The notes below the pieces were generated by a model. The model did not search any database. It worked only from the letters and a program-made list of their open reading frames with translations, and was not told where the DNA came from. From Dillenia suffruticosa (lineage: Eukaryota; Streptophyta; Magnoliopsida; Dilleniales; Dilleniaceae), in assembly GCA_033439265.1 (NCBI GenBank), contig JAVTVX010000009.1, positions 5,693,609 through 5,757,608 of the forward strand: DNA of 64,000 nt, read 5' to 3'. Below are positions 47,027 to 60,853 of the stretch, piece by piece (the first letter of the stretch is position 1; the number at the start of each line of letters is the position of its first letter). A program made the translations under genes and the position numbers.

Positions 47027-48076
47027 ATGGAATTGGCTCCAGATTCTGAGAAGATTTCCATTCCCAAAATCTTTGAAATGAGCTAGAAGACGAGCCTGAA
47101 AGAGCCCAAAAATGTTATGATGAGAAATTCTCTAACCTTCCCAGTGATAACAGATGGCGCAGCATCTACAATTATTACCAATACCAAGACTTTTGGCCCT
47201 ACCCACACCACCTTGAAGGTCTCATTTCAGCTCAAGAGCACTTCATTGCAAAGCCTACAGATATAATCATAAGCAGTGGTCCAAAATGCGGCACCACATG
47301 GCTTAAGGCCTTGATTTTCACCATTGTGACTCGATCTTATTTCAATTGTTCAAATAGTCCTCTACTCAACATTATCACATGGCTGTATGCCCTTCTTGGA
47401 GGGGGACAGATCACTTAAACCTCCAAGCACTCCACGACTAACACTTCCGCTTTTGGTAACTCATGTCCCTTTTGATTCCTTGCCAAAATCAATTCTATCT
47501 TCTTCTTGTAAAATTGTTTACATATGCAGGGAACCGAAGGATGTATTTGTTTCCTTATGGTATCACACTTGAAAACTTGTGCAGAGAGACAAGGCAGCTC
47601 TTGAATTGGAAGAGGCATTTAAGCTTTTTTGCTAGGGAGTATCTATTTATGGACCCTATTGGGACCATGTTTTGAGCTATTGGAAAGCGAGTACGAAGTG
47701 GCCTCAGAGAATTCTATTCTTGAAATATGAAGAGCTAATGAGAGACACTTTTTCATATTTAAAGAAACTGGCCGAATTCATGGGTTATCTGTTTTCTTCA
47801 AATGAAGAAAAGGAAGGTGCTATCCAGGAAATCATAAATTTTTGTAGCTTTGAGAGTATAAGAAATTTCAAAGTGAACCAATCTGGGAAGCATTTTATCT
47901 GCGGCCCTAGCAACCTGGTGGAAAACAGTATATTGTACAGGAAAGCAGAGATTGGCGACTGGAAAAATCATTTGACTCCAAAAATGGCAGAGCATATTGA
48001 CAAGATAACTGAGCAAAAACTTGGTCATTTTGGGTTGAAATTTGGTGTTGCAACTGAGAATTCAGAGGGAAACTGA
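47027..48076 (+). pseudogene. Sulfotransferase pseudogene SOT3
   Basis: Close relative of SOT2 in sequence and in upstream and downstream flanks. It keeps an ATG at 47027. Family blocks are spread over frames: NVYDEKF-like start and WRSIYNYYQYQDFW (about 47116-47200), PKCGTTWLKAL (about 47281-47313), FLEGDRS (about 47390), the catalytic-His block LLVTHV, the 3'-phosphate site ICREPKDVFVSLW (with the normal Asp), and AEIGDWKNHLTPKM at the end. Frame changes lie near 47100 and near 47380. Stops include TAG near 47081, TGA near 47570 and TAG near 47633. The last part, 47672-48076, is open. More damaged than SOT2. Confidence 0.88.
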
Positions 48077-48891
48077 CCGTTGCATTTTCTGTCACATCTC
48101 TTCCGGGGTTGGAGCTATTAATATTTTCTTTGTTGAAATCAAATAGCAAGCAATGCTTCTCAGTGGAAAGCTTGTGTTAGATTGGCAAATTGCTATAGCA
48201 TCTAAATGTGGCATTGAAGGTTGGCAAGAAAGATGATGGCCTCAACACCTTGCATTTTTCTAGGCTATGAATTTACTGTTATCTTGTTCATTTTCCTTTG
48301 TGGTTTGCAATAGGAATCCTAGTTCCTTATGATCCTAGCCAATTTTCAAATGCCCAGGAACTTTCTATACAAGCAAGGTCGGGCAAGGTTCTAGCAGGGA
48401 GCTCAAGCTTTAGGGCCTGATTAGGTTTTTGCAATATATTTTTTTGGCTTCGCATGGCTGCACAAAATATGAAATTTGGTCTAAAATGTTGGTCGATCTG
48501 CTGCCAGGCTTGCTCATGTTCAATTTCATTCCGAAGGCAGGCCAGTGATCTCAAACAAGTGCAAGGAACCCAAAAATCATAAATTGTTATAGCCATGTTT
48601 TAGGACAAACTCATTTGCCACCATGTAGAGAAGTGACATTGCCAAAATAAGTGACATTGCAATCTCAGTTTGCGACAGAAAATAGGCAAAAAGCCTCACA
48701 AATGGGTTCTGTGACGCAATTTGTGACAAAAAAATAGCATCACTGAATCACCCATTGCTACTGTTTTACGACGACAGGTTTTGCAAAATGTTGTGACAGA
48801 AAATCTGCCATTCCAAAACACATTGCAAATTGCATGGGAGGACCATGTCAAAATACATTACCAATTTGGACAAGAATCTACGACATAATAA
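48077..48891. other. DNA after SOT3, with an older repeat into which the outer gypsy element jumped
   Basis: The first 100 bases match the 3' flank of SOT2. From about 48600 words such as GTGACATTGC, TTGTGACAAAAAAAT and TTGCAAATTGCATGGGAGG appear. They resemble CACTA- or MULE-type subterminal repeats and seem to continue after 63885. I cannot name the element. An open stretch on the minus strand at 48327-48596 has no family features and is not called. Confidence 0.4.
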
Positions 48892-49272
48892 TGATATGGG
48901 TCTGTTAGCCCATTTAAATGTTACCAACGATTTAGCAGCTAAGGGATCTGTTAGAATGAAGAGGGTACTATCACAAGGGTGTTTTTCTCTTTATTTTTTC
49001 TTTTCCTATTTCTGTTACAAATGCTCCATTCCATTAAGTTGTAGTTGGAATTGGTTACAACCAATTCGGTTATGGGGCGACAGAGGAGATTTCCCAAAAC
49101 GAATTGGCTCTTGTATTAAATCGTGCTGATCTTTCAATGGAAGGGCGGACATTTCTTTCAAAATCAATTTGTGTTAATTCGTACTGTACACTCTAGCTCT
49201 TCTGATGTTTGATCACCATAGCTCGACCCAATAAAAGTCAAGGCTGAGGCCGTCCTCGAGTGGATCCTACCA
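48892..49272 (+). repeat. 5' LTR of the outer gypsy element
   Basis: Starts TGATATGGGTCTG and ends GGATCCTACCA. It pairs with 63503-63884. Confidence 0.92.
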
Positions 49273-49275
49273 TTT

Positions 49276-49286
49276 TGGTATTAGAG
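49276..49286 (+). other. Primer-binding site of the outer gypsy element
   Basis: TGGTATTAGAG stands three bases after the LTR and is one base off the initiator-Met tRNA complement TGGTATCAGAG. Confidence 0.75.
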
Positions 49287-49295
49287 ACAGTACCT

Positions 49296-52200
49296 ATGGC
49301 AGACGATCTATGAGTACAGCGCCTAGAGCAACAAGTTGAGTCTTTGAGCAGTGGTCAGGAGAAGATGCTGAAACAGATGACCGAGATGTTCCAATTGTTG
49401 CAAGGAAGGGAAGGTTCTTCCTCCAACTCTTGGGAGAACACTCAAAAGAGATCAAACTCACAAACCACATCCGAATCGATCACATCCTGGTTTGCAAAGC
49501 TCGATTTTCCCCATTTTGATGGCTCGGAAGACCCCATTATTTGGGAGTACTGAGTAGAGCAATTCTTCGATTTTCAAGGGACCCAACTAGAGGACCAAAT
49601 AAGGTTAGCGGCTTTCCATCTGGAGTGCGACGCTCAAGTGTGGTTCCAGAGGAAGAGGAATGCCCAACACAGCTTCAGTTGGGAGGAGTCAAGTTAGAGC
49701 TAGTCGATCGATTTGGAGACATGACGCATGTGGATGCCTTAGGAAATTTGAGCAAGTTGAAAGGGAACAGTCAGGGAGTATCAAACCCAATTTGAGAGGT
49801 TACTGGGTCGAGTAGGGCATCTCACGGACGAGCAAGAGGCCTCTCTATTCGTGAGTGGACTCAAGGACCACATACGGGCTAATGTGAAGGCCCAGAGACC
49901 CAATACACTTCCTACTGCAGTTAGTTTAGCCCAGATTTTTGCGGAGAAGCACACAAAGTTGGGAATCAAAGGAAAAGGAGGTTTAGGGCTCAGAAGGACC
50001 ACCCCCAACAGCAATTCCTCTTCTTCGGAAGGACATACGAGAAACAAGCCGATTATCATATGACAATTTACTCTGGTGGAACTCCAACAACGAAGGGAAC
50101 AAGGGCTCTGTTATCACTATGATGAAAGGTATTTTCCCTGACACCAATGCAAAAGGTTGTTCCTCATCGAAATGGAGGATTAAGAAGATGGACGTAAAAG
50201 TTCATCAAAGGAGGAAGAGAATCTGGAGGCCCTGGAGATATCGATTCACACTCTCATGGGGGTGTCAACACCACAAACTATGAGAATGACCGGTCGACTG
50301 GGGAAGGTCTCCTTGAGAGTCTTGGTGGACTTGGGGTCTACACACAACTTCATTAGTGAAGAAATAGTAAAGGCAGCTAGACTCAAGGTTGAAGCTGGTG
50401 CCTAGCTCAGAGTCGTCGTAGCCAATGAGGAGCGCATCACCAGCACTAGGTTTTGCAGAGAGGTAACTCTTTCACTGCAGAATACTCCGATTACAATTGA
50501 TTTTTATGTAATTAATTTGGAGGGATGTGATGCCGTACTGGGAATCCAATGGCGACAAACATTGGGACCAATAGTCTGGGACTTTGGAAAAATGAAGATG
50601 AGTTTTAGGTATAGGGGAGTCACGGTTGAACTAAATGGAACAGAGGAGGATAAGCCCATGTCAATTAGGGAGAAGGCTATGGCCAAGGTCTTAGAACACA
50701 ATAAGGGACGGAGAACTTTACTGCACATACGGGCACTGGAAGATGAGGACAAAAATGGAGGCAATTGGGCAGAGTAGGAAGCTGAATTTCTTGGAGTATT
50801 TCAGGATAAGATAGGACTGCCCCCAAGTAGAGAGCAGGACCATCGAATTACTTTACGACCAAGAAGCGAGCTCATTTACCTAAAGCCCTACAAATACCCA
50901 CATTTCCCAAAAAAAAAAGAGATCGAGAGGTTGGTAGAAGAGATGGTTCAGCAAGGGATTGTTCAGAGCAGCAGAAATCCATATTCATCCCCTGTGTTAC
51001 TAGTGAAAAAATGCGATGGATCTTGGGGTTTTTGCGTGGACTATAGAGCTCTCAACCAACAGACGGTAAAGGATAAGTATCCAATTCTGGTAATTGAGGA
51101 GCTGCTAGATGAACTGCATGGCGCACAAGTTTTCACCAAACTGGATTTAAAATCAGGTTATCACCAAATTCGGATGGACGCTAGGGATGCGGAGAAGACT
51201 ACTTTCCACACTCATTACGGACATTTCAAACTCTTAGTGATACCATTCGGGCTTTCCAATGCGCCTGTGACTTTTCAAAGCTTAATGAATGACATCTTAG
51301 ACCGTATTTAAGGAAATTCATCCTAGTCTTCTTCGATGATATTTTAATCTACAGCAAGAGCTGGGATGACCACATTCACCATTTGAGACTCACTTTGACC
51401 TTATTAAGGGGCCATAGTCTAGTAGTAAAAAAAGAAAAATGTGTTCTGGGGCTCAATAAGGTAAAATATCTAGGACGTATAATCAGTGCAGAAGGTGTTC
51501 GAGCTGATTCGTCCAAAATAGAAGTTATGAAGGAATGGCCAAAGCCAAGGAATCTGAAAGAGCTTCGGGGGTTCCTTGGATTAACGGGCTATTACCGACG
51601 TTTCATATCCCACTATGGGACAGTAGCCAAACCATTGACTAATCTACTTGAAAAGGGGAACTTTAATTGGGGAGAGGAAGCCCAGTTAGCTTTCTGTGAA
51701 CTGAAGAACAGGATGATTTCAGCACCGGTGCTCATACTGCCAAATTTCGATCAAGAATTTGTTATTGAATGCGACGCTTTCGATGAAGGCATTGGAGCGG
51801 TACTCATTCAAGGAAGACGGCCGATTGCTTATTTCAGTTCAGCTCTCAAGGGAAAGAACCTCTTACTGTCCACATATGACAAGGAACTGCTCGCCTTAGT
51901 TCTTGTTATCAAACAGTGGAGACCATATCTCTTGGGGAGAAGATTTGTAGTGAGAACAGATCATCGCAGTCTGAAATACCTATGGGATCAACACATAATG
52001 ACGGATGCACAACAGAAATGGTTGATCAAATTGACGGGGTTTGACTTCTCAATTGAGTACAAACAATGACACTCGAATGTAGCAGCTGATGCTCTCTCCT
52101 GAGTGTCGCAGATAGGACTATTACCTGCTATTTCCTTCCCTGAGCCTCTTTGGTGGCATCTAATTCTAGATGAGAATAAGCAACACTCGGAACTCTTAAG

Positions 52201-53313
52201 AGTGCATCAACTGGTGCAAGATGGACAGGCTATAGAACCATGGGAAATCAAGAAGGGGGTTCTGTTCTACAAAAATAAAATCTATCTTCCAAAAGACTCC
52301 TTACTCATACCCACTCTAATCCAAGAATTCCATGGTCTAGGACATGAAGGGTTTCTCAAATCAATTCAAAGAGTGAGGGCAGTCTTCTATTGGAAGTCCA
52401 TAAAGAAGATGATGAAGAACTTCATTCGAGAATGCGACCTTTGCCAGAGAAACAAGACTGACCAGAGGAAGCCGAGTGGACTGCTGCGGCCCCTTCCGAT
52501 TCCTGAACATAATTGGTCTAATATTTCAATGGATTTTGTGGAAGGACTGCCGAAATCAAGAGGAAAATCGGTAATTTTAGTCGTCGTGGATCGATTAAGT
52601 AAGTACGCCCATTTCACTCCTCTTGCACATCCTTATACTGCAGTAGCGGTTGCACAAATCTTCTTTGAAAATATTTTCAAGTTGCATGGGATGCCAACGT
52701 CCATTGTATGTGATCGGGATGCAGTCTTCACTAGTCGATTTTGGAAGGAATTGTTCCGCTTGCAAGGTACAAGACTTAATTTCAGTTCCTCCCACCACCC
52801 CCAGACGGATGGACAAACGGAGGTAGTAAATCGAATGGTGGAAGTTTATTTACGATGTTTCACTAGTGACCAACCCAAAAATTGGGTGCAATGGCTTCCA
52901 TGGGTGGAGTACTGCTACAACACAGGAACACATTCTGCCACCAAGATAACTTCATTCGAGGTAGTCTATGGACGACCTCCTCCTAACCTCCTGTCATATG
53001 TTCGAGGCACCGCCCGTGTGTAAGCTATTGAAGATGCTTTACTAGCCCGAGATCAAATGTTGACAACTCTAAAGAAAAATCTGCAAGAGGTAGTTGAGAA
53101 AAAGAAGACTTACTATAACAAAAAACATGAAGACCGTGAGTTTAAGGTGGGTGACAAGGTTTACTTAAGATTGCAACCATAGAAACAAATTTCGGTGGCT
53201 AAACGAAGTTCCCAAAAGTTAGCTCCCCATTATTTTGGACCTTTTACGGTTCTAGAGCGTATTGGCAGGCTTGCATATAAATTACACCTTCCAAATAGCA
53301 GCAAGATTCATCC
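49296..53313 (+). pseudogene. Fossil gag-pol of the outer gypsy element
   Basis: Parts in order: Gag (from the ATG at 49296 to about 50060, with a LDFPHFDGSEDP block), protease (about 50330-50560), reverse transcriptase (about 50930-51480, with KLDLKSGYHQI and FFDDI), RNase H (about 51700-52070), integrase (about 52300-53020, with the HHCC finger and the core) and the start of the C-terminal domain (53195-53313). There the second gypsy element cuts in, and the remaining bases of this gene follow at about 63238-63420. Several breaks besides the insertion. Confidence 0.88.
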
Positions 53314-55665
53314 TGTCACGCCCCGATCCTCGGATCCACCACGCAACAGCCGCCGCGTTGTCTCGATATACGGGCAGAACCTCCCCTTATACCGGGACTC
53401 CGCAAGATTACAAATCAGTTCAAAACTCATCCAATACACACTCCATCAGAAATGGGAAAAATCATATGACAATACACATATAAAGGACCCATCCGGTCCA
53501 TCCCTATATACACGAGCATGCATCGACACGCGAATGGGGTGGGGGTTCCTGTACATGCATACATGCAAAAATTGGCATTCCCAACCATTCCAGAATTCTC
53601 AGCATAATTAAAACATTTAAAATAAAGAAGTCCCAAATCATAATCGCAGGATTTTACTAACACTCGTATGAAAAAACGAGCTAGCGTCAGTAAAATCCAA
53701 GCGGTATGAGATGTACAGAACTTCACAAATCCAAAAGAAAGTATCGAAATTCAAAATTTCAATCCAAATATCTCATATGAGAGTTTAAAAGAAAATGAAC
53801 AAGTTCCGTACAAACCAAGTAAGGATTCCATCAATACTTGCTCTTATATATGAAACAAGTATTAATTTAATCCATACCAAAAGAATTATACAAGTCTTTC
53901 ATTCCATGGACTTCAAAATCAACCAAAATGAACTTGCATTTCTATGTACCTATACAAGTCAGCGGAATAAATCTTCCCCAACTCCAATTTCTGCAGCAAA
54001 TCTAAACTTCCTCTGAAAAATGTTAAAGGGAGGAGTGAGTATTGGGAAATACTCAGTGAGTGGAGTGCAATGGTATAATTGTGTGATAAATGAGGGGTGA
54101 ATGTGGGATTGTCAAAGTGTATCTCGAATAACATTTCATATATATCGAAACACTTTTTAATAAATCAGATAATTCGCAAAGTATGCATCCACATCAAGTA
54201 TTCTTTCAGAAAATCACAAGGGTCCCATCGAAATTACTTCCGTCTTGCGTTTGGCCGAACCAAGATGAAAGCCCGCCAAGAGGTTTTCCATTTCAGTATT
54301 TCAAACACTACCCCCTTCCTTGGCGTTGGCTTGGACCTCCCCGGGGTGCAATCCAAATAGTCCGATGTGGCAGAGAAGAGGCCGCGTATACCTCTCTCGC
54401 AATAAAACCCCAACCACGCCACCCCGTCGGGTCGCTCCGTGGAGGGAATGACTATAGCCATTAACTACTAGCACCATGCATTTATCAAATATGTCATTTC
54501 TCAAGTCATGTGCCATAATTTCTAGCGAACAATCATCAATTTCATATGATAGCAATTTATAGAGCAACATCAAATCACATATGGCACATATGCATTTATA
54601 AATACAATGAATGCATTCAGGTTTCACAATCCAGTCCGGACATCCCACTATCACAAAACAATTGATATAAAACATGAAAAATCTTACAAAATCCTTTATA
54701 AAACAATTTTAAACTCATTTACTCATTTATAATACAACGGACTATCCACTCACCTTCTAGGGAGGGTATTCACTCCCTAATTCCATAAGTTTTCCAAAAT
54801 GACTCTCTTCAAGTCTCCAAAAGTCAACCTAGGTCCATAATTCACAATTTCAATTCAAACTCCAAATAAATCTATTCTAATCAGCCCAATAAGTTGTAAT
54901 TTCATCTAACACGTTTCTTTCGTATTTAATCAACATAAATTCATGTAGAATTTAGACATAACCCTAGAAATCACATCAAAATTCAGGAAAATGTGCTCTT
55001 TTCAAATTTCAGACATTTTCAGAGTATATACAAATCTCTCATTCTAAATTCGGACTAAACTCATTCAAATTTCTGAAGAAACTAGAATTTCTCTTACCTA
55101 AGGTTTTCGCAGCTTGCAGCTCTAGCGTCCGTGCGTCTACAACTCGATCCAGACCCCTGTAATGTTTCCAACCCGAAGCACACTTTAGCAATTAACCCTA
55201 ATTTCCAAGAGAATCAAAACCCCTAAACTATTGATCAGAGAATCGTTCTTACCTGCGCAGGGGATGAAATGCAGGTCGCGGCCTAGGGTTTCGAATGTCT
55301 CTTGCTACTGCCGACTTGGGCTCCTGCGAGGGCTGTAGAAGAGCTTTCGGCAGAGGGAGAGAGCAAAGCGCGCGAGTGCGCGAGCAATGAGAGGACAGCG
55401 CTACTGTCGCGCGCTCGGGAAAGGGAGAAGAGAATCTGTTCCCGCATGCGCGGGAGAGGAGAGAAACGGAGAGTGAAACAGAGAGTGAGAATGAGAGAGA
55501 GATAATGAGAGAGAGAGAGAGTCGGGAGAGGGAGAGAATGAAAGAAATAGAGAGGGACAGATTGGGGGCGAGAGATGAGAGAGGGTGACGGGAGAGAAAT
55601 GAGGGAAAGAAATTGGGAAAGTCACTTTTCACTTTCCCCTTTTTTTTTTCTTTGTCGATGCCACA
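53314..55665 (-). repeat. 3' LTR of the nested gypsy element (left in the window)
   Basis: On the plus strand it begins TGTCACGCCCCGATCC and ends GATGCCACA. It contains a GA-rich microsatellite near 55440-55560. The open frames of Ser/Leu type across it are artefacts of that run. Confidence 0.9.
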
Positions 55666-55715
55666 ATACTTAACCCCCTAAAAACAAATTTCGTTCCCGA
55701 AATTCCAAGATACAA

Positions 55716-58700
55716 TTATACATCAAAGAGCTGTGGTTGTTGCTTCCACATTAATTTTTCGGTTTCCCAAGTCTGTTCTCCAACTTGATTATTTCTCCAT
55801 AGCACCTTAACCATAGGAATCTGCTTATCCCTCAATTGCTTGATTTGACTATCAATGATCTTCACCGGTTGTACCTTGAAACTCAAATTCTCATTCAATT
55901 CCACTGGAGGTGCTTCCAATGCGTGTGAGAGATCCGGTAAATACTTCTTCAACACGGAAACGTGAAAAACGTCATGGATTCTCTGCAACTCCGGCAGCAA
56001 TTCTAGACGGTATGCCACTTGTCCAACCCTTTCAAGAATTTTGAAGGGACCAATATAACGAGGATTTAGCTTTTTCCGTTTCTGAAAACGGATTACGCCC
56101 TTCCAAGGAGATATCTTCAAAAACACCATATCTCCTTCTTCAAATTCCAAAGGTCTTCTTCTCTTGTCAGCATAGCTCTTTTGTCGATCTTGAGCCGCCT
56201 TCATTCTTTCCCGAATCAACTTTACTTTTTCTTTAGTGGTCTCGATCATTTCTATGTTTTCAATCTTTCTCTCTCTAACTTCATCCCAACACAAGGGAGT
56301 ACGACACTTCCTTCCATAAAAGGCTTCATATGGAGGCATCCCTATGCTTACTTGATAACTGTTGTTATAGGCAAATTCAACCAACGGAAGGTGTCTATCC
56401 CAACTACCTTAAAATTCCATAACACATGCCCTAAGCATGTCCTCCAATGTTTGGATGGTGCGCTCCGATTGTCCATCGGTTTGGGGATGAAAAGCAGTGC
56501 TGAATTTCAACTTAGTCTCTAAGGACTCTTGTAACTTTGGCCAGAATCTAGAAGTGAATCAAGCATCACGGTCCTATATAATAGACACCGGTACTCTGTG
56601 AAACCTTACGATCTCATCAATCTATAACTTTGTCAATCTTTCCAAGGAATAAGTATTCTAAATCTGCAAGAAGTGAGCCGATTTGGTGAGACGGTCTACA
56701 ATCACCCATATGCCATCGTGACGGCTCGGAGTACGTGGCAATCCCACTACGAAATCCATAGTGATATGCTCCCATTTCCATTCGGGAATTGATAGTGGTT
56801 GAAGTGTCCCTGCCGGTTTTTGATGTTCAGCCTTGATTTGCTGGCATACAAGACATCTCGCCACAAATTCAGCTATCTCTCTCTTCATCCCAGACCAGCA
56901 ATATGATTCTTTGATGGTTCGATACATTTTGGTACTCCCCGGTACATAGCATAGGCCGAGAAATGCGCCTCTTCGAATATAGCCTTCCGGAGATCTTTAT
57001 TTTTCGGAATGCACATTCGTTTCCCATACAATATAATTCCATCATCCTGAATCTAGAATTCACCGCCTTTCCCTTTTTGGATTTTCTCAGCAATGCCCTT
57101 CAACTCATCATCTGTAGCCTGAAACTCCCGAATGCGATCCAACAATGTTGGTCTGACCACAAACTTGGCTAATAAAGCACCTTGATCATCCTTAGCCAAC
57201 TCAACTCCAAGTGCTCGAAGTCCAACTAAACAAGAGAGGTAAGAACTCTCTTAGGATGCCGTAAATGAGGACTTGCGGCTTAAAGCATCAGCTACGACAT
57301 TCGCCTTCCCAGGGCGGTAGTCAATTACTAAGTCATAATCCTTGATCAGTTCTAACCACCTTCTTTGTCTCAAATTGAGCTCCTTCTGAGTGAGTAAATA
57401 TTTGAGACTCTTGTGATTGGTAAAGACCTTGCAAGTAACCCCATACAGATAATGCCGCCAAATCTTTAAAGCAAACACAATGGCAGCTAGCTCCAAATCA
57501 TGAGTAGGATAGTTCACTTCGTGCTTCTTTAGTTGGCGAGAAGTGTAAGCAATCACCTTATCACCTTGCATCAGCACGCACCCTAATTCTTGCTTGCTGG
57601 CATCACTGTACACCACATAATCACCACCACCACTAATATGGAGAGCAAGGATACGAGCGGAGGTCAACCTTTGCTTAAGCTCTTGAAAACTATCCTCACA
57701 CTTTTCACCCCATTCGAACTTGACTCCCTTTCGAGTCAAACTTGTCATCGGAGCTGCTATTTTCAAGAATCCTTCTACGAATCTCCGATAATACCCTGCT
57801 AATCCAAGAAAACTTCGTACTTCGGTGAAATTTTTAGGCTGCTCCCACTTCAGAATGACTTCCACCTTCTTTGGATCCACAAAAATCCCGTTGCTAGAAA
57901 CCACATGTCCCAAAAATCCAATCTGTTTTAGCCAAAACTCGCATTTTGAGAACTTGGCATACAACTCTTTTTCCCTAAGAGTTTGCAAAATGATTCGGAG
58001 ATGTTTGGAATGCTCTTCATCACTTTTGGAATACACCAAAATGTCGTCGATGAAGACTATAACAAATTTATCAAGATAGGGATGAAACACTCGATTCATG
58101 AGATCCATGAAGGCCGCAGGAACATTCGTCAATCCAAAGGGCATTACTAGGAATTCGTAGTGTCCATACCATGTTCTAAATGCGGTCTTATGAACATCAC
58201 CATCCTTGATCTTCAACTGATGATAACCAGATCTCAAGTCAATCTTTGAAAAGACACTTACACCTTGAAGTTGATCAAACAGATCATCAATTCTCGGAAG
58301 AGGATACTTATTCTTTATCATTGCCTTGTTGAGCTGTCGGTAGTCAATACATAATCGAAGAGTTCCGTCATTTTTCTTTACAAACAAGACCGGAGCACCC
58401 CAAGGTGAAGTACTCAGTCAGATAAACCCTTTCTCCAGCAACTCTTGGAGCTGAACCTTCAACTCTTTCGACTCTATGGGTGCCATTCGATATGGGGGAA
58501 TAGAAATTGGTGTAGTACCGGGAATTAGATCTATTGTGAAATCGAACTCCCGGCTTGGTGGCAACCCAGGCAACTCTTTCGGAAAAGCATCCGGAAACTC
58601 ATTCACCACAGGAACATCGTCCCGACTAGGACATCTCATAGTGATATCAACAATGTGTGTCAAATAAGCTTCACATCCCGTATGCACTAGTCTCAATGCT

Positions 58701-60598
58701 TCAAGAGCTGAAATTATACAACTCGGCAACACTCGCCGTTCTCCAGCGAATACAAGCAAGGGATGTCCTAGCCTTCGGAATTCCACTTCCTTAGTCAAGC
58801 AATTCACGGAAGCTCGGTGAAGATACAACCAATACATACCTAGAATGACATCAAAATCTTTCATTTCCAATGGAATCAAATCCGCCTCGAGAGTTACTTT
58901 CCCGATTTTTACCTCACAAGACTTATACACTGTTTCCCTGATTAAATGTTCTCCCAAAGGTGTGATAACCAATAATTCCTCAACCAGTGGAACTAAAGGC
59001 TTATCAGAATGTCTAGCAAATCCCGAACTCACAAAATAATGATTAGACCCGGTATCTATGAGCAAATATGCATCAACATCAAAAAGTTTCATTGTACCTA
59101 TAATTATAAACCATAAACAAAGTCATATCATCCACATTCTTTAAGCCATGATCACAACTATCAAATTATAACAATAAACCACTTATGTCACATTTTCAAT
59201 TTCAAAACTTAAAATTTAATAGAGATTTACATGTGACTACATCAAGATTAACTTGGGCCTCTTCATTTGTCATGGCATAGATTCGGGTCTGAGTTCTAGG
59301 TTGAGGGCGTTGTGTGGGGGTAACTATAGTATTACTTCCCGTGCCCGTCCTCGGTGCATTTCTAGTGGAAGGTGTAGGAGCAATCATCGGATCTCTTCTA
59401 GAACCACTCGAGGGACCTCTAACTTGTCGGCTTCCTTGCCCTTCTACATTTAACTCCGGACAAGAGTGCCAAATGTGACCCTCCTTCCCACAATGGTAGC
59501 ATCTTTTGGGTTCCACACATGGACCCGGATGACGTCCCTTGCAATTTGGGCAAGTTTCTCCTCTGCCACCCATGGACCCTACTCCCATACCAACAGTTCT
59601 GCTGGAAGCACTAGGCCTAAAAGTAGATTGACTCGGAGGAAAGCCAACCAATCCCGAAAAGGATCTACCGCTATAAGAGCCCATGCCTCAGCTTCTTTTA
59701 AAACCTTGACTCAAACCGGAGCCACTAGGCCTCTTTCCTTTCCCATGATGCTCTCTGACTTTGTTTCTCTCCATCACCATTTTCTCGGCCCTCAAGGCCA
59801 AGTCCAGAATGTCTTGGAAAGTATGCCCCTTGGTGATAGGTATTTTCTCTCTGATATTCAAATTTAGTCCCGACTTGAACTTTGAACTTAGAGACTCCTC
59901 GGAGTTCACAAACTCCAGAACATAATTAGCAAGCTCTCTCAGTTCTGTCTCGTACTCAGATACTGTCTTGTTTTCTTGAGCTAATTTGAAAAAATCCTCT
60001 CTTTTTTGATCCCGATAAAATCGGGTGTCGAATTTCTCCTCGAAGGCCCTAAGAAATTCTATCCAATTAGGAGGAAGAGGAGCCCTTCCCTTCACATTCT
60101 CCCACCATGTCCTTGCACCTTTATCCAACAGTTTCACCGCCACCCATAATTTCATCTCATTGCTTAATCTCATGTCGGAGATGGTCTCTTGAATTCGGTC
60201 AATCCATTCCTTGGCCACTGAAGCATCAGAGTACCCGCGAATGTCTCACATCCTAATTGCCTTGCCTCCTTTATCAACTTAAATAACTCCACAGTAGGGC
60301 GATCGGTTGTTGTGACAACTGGAGAAGGAGGCGCTAGTGGGGTACTAGGAGTAGCAACCGGCACTGAAGGAGTGGTCGGTGGAGGAGCTGAAGTCGTATG
60401 TGGAGCTTGGTACTGCGCTCCGAAGGTGCTCCACCACTCTATTACTTGCTAAAGAGCAGCAATAGGAGGAGCTGAAATCCCGGTAGGAGGAGCCGGGTGT
60501 GTAGGCACGGAAGAAGGAAGAGCATGCGAGGACGACTCATCCTCATGCTCTGGTGGAGGAATCTCGTTCACATTCCTCATTCTCTTTCGTGGAGGCAT
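55716..60598 (-). pseudogene. Fossil gag-pol of the nested gypsy element
   Basis: On the minus strand, in order: Gag (from the ATG at about 60598; retrotransposon Gag core at about 59700-60220), CCHC zinc knuckle CYHCGKEGHIWHSC (about 59460-59510), protease (about 58800-59090, DTGS), reverse transcriptase (about 57950-58400, YRQLN and FIDDI), RNase H (about 57260-57660), integrase (HHCC and core, 56380-56930) and the C-terminal part with a chromodomain-like end (55716-56100, VLWRNNQ and W-E-T-E). A few breaks only; most domains are long and open. Confidence 0.9.
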
Positions 60599-60832
60599 AG
60601 TGATCTACATAACAAAAAGTTACAATTAAATCAAACAGTTAAGCGAAGGCTAATACTTAACCCCTTAAAAAGAATGTTTCTAATTTCTTAAGAAATCCAT
60701 GGAAGACTTTGTACATTCTCCAAAAACCTTTTTCGAAAACCAAACATTTCAAAGTTTTTAGAAAACTTTCGGGACATTTGGAAACATTTGAAATTATATC
60801 CAAAACCATCAAACTTTTAAAATCGTGAAGCT

Positions 60833-60847
60833 GGGCTCTGATACCAA
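60833..60847 (-). other. Primer-binding site of the nested gypsy element
   Basis: On the minus strand it reads TTGGTATCAGAGCCC, the initiator-Met tRNA complement, a few bases inside the 5' LTR that starts at 60854. It also fixes the orientation of the element. Confidence 0.85.
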
Positions 60848-60853
60848 TAAAGT

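Noticed and set aside
48327-48596. An 89-codon minus-strand frame after SOT3
   Set aside because: No family features, no recognisable start context, and it overlaps DNA related to the SOT flanks.
55249-55632. Ser/Leu-rich minus-strand frames, and matching ones at 62850-63191
   Set aside because: They come from the GA microsatellite in the long LTRs of the nested gypsy element.
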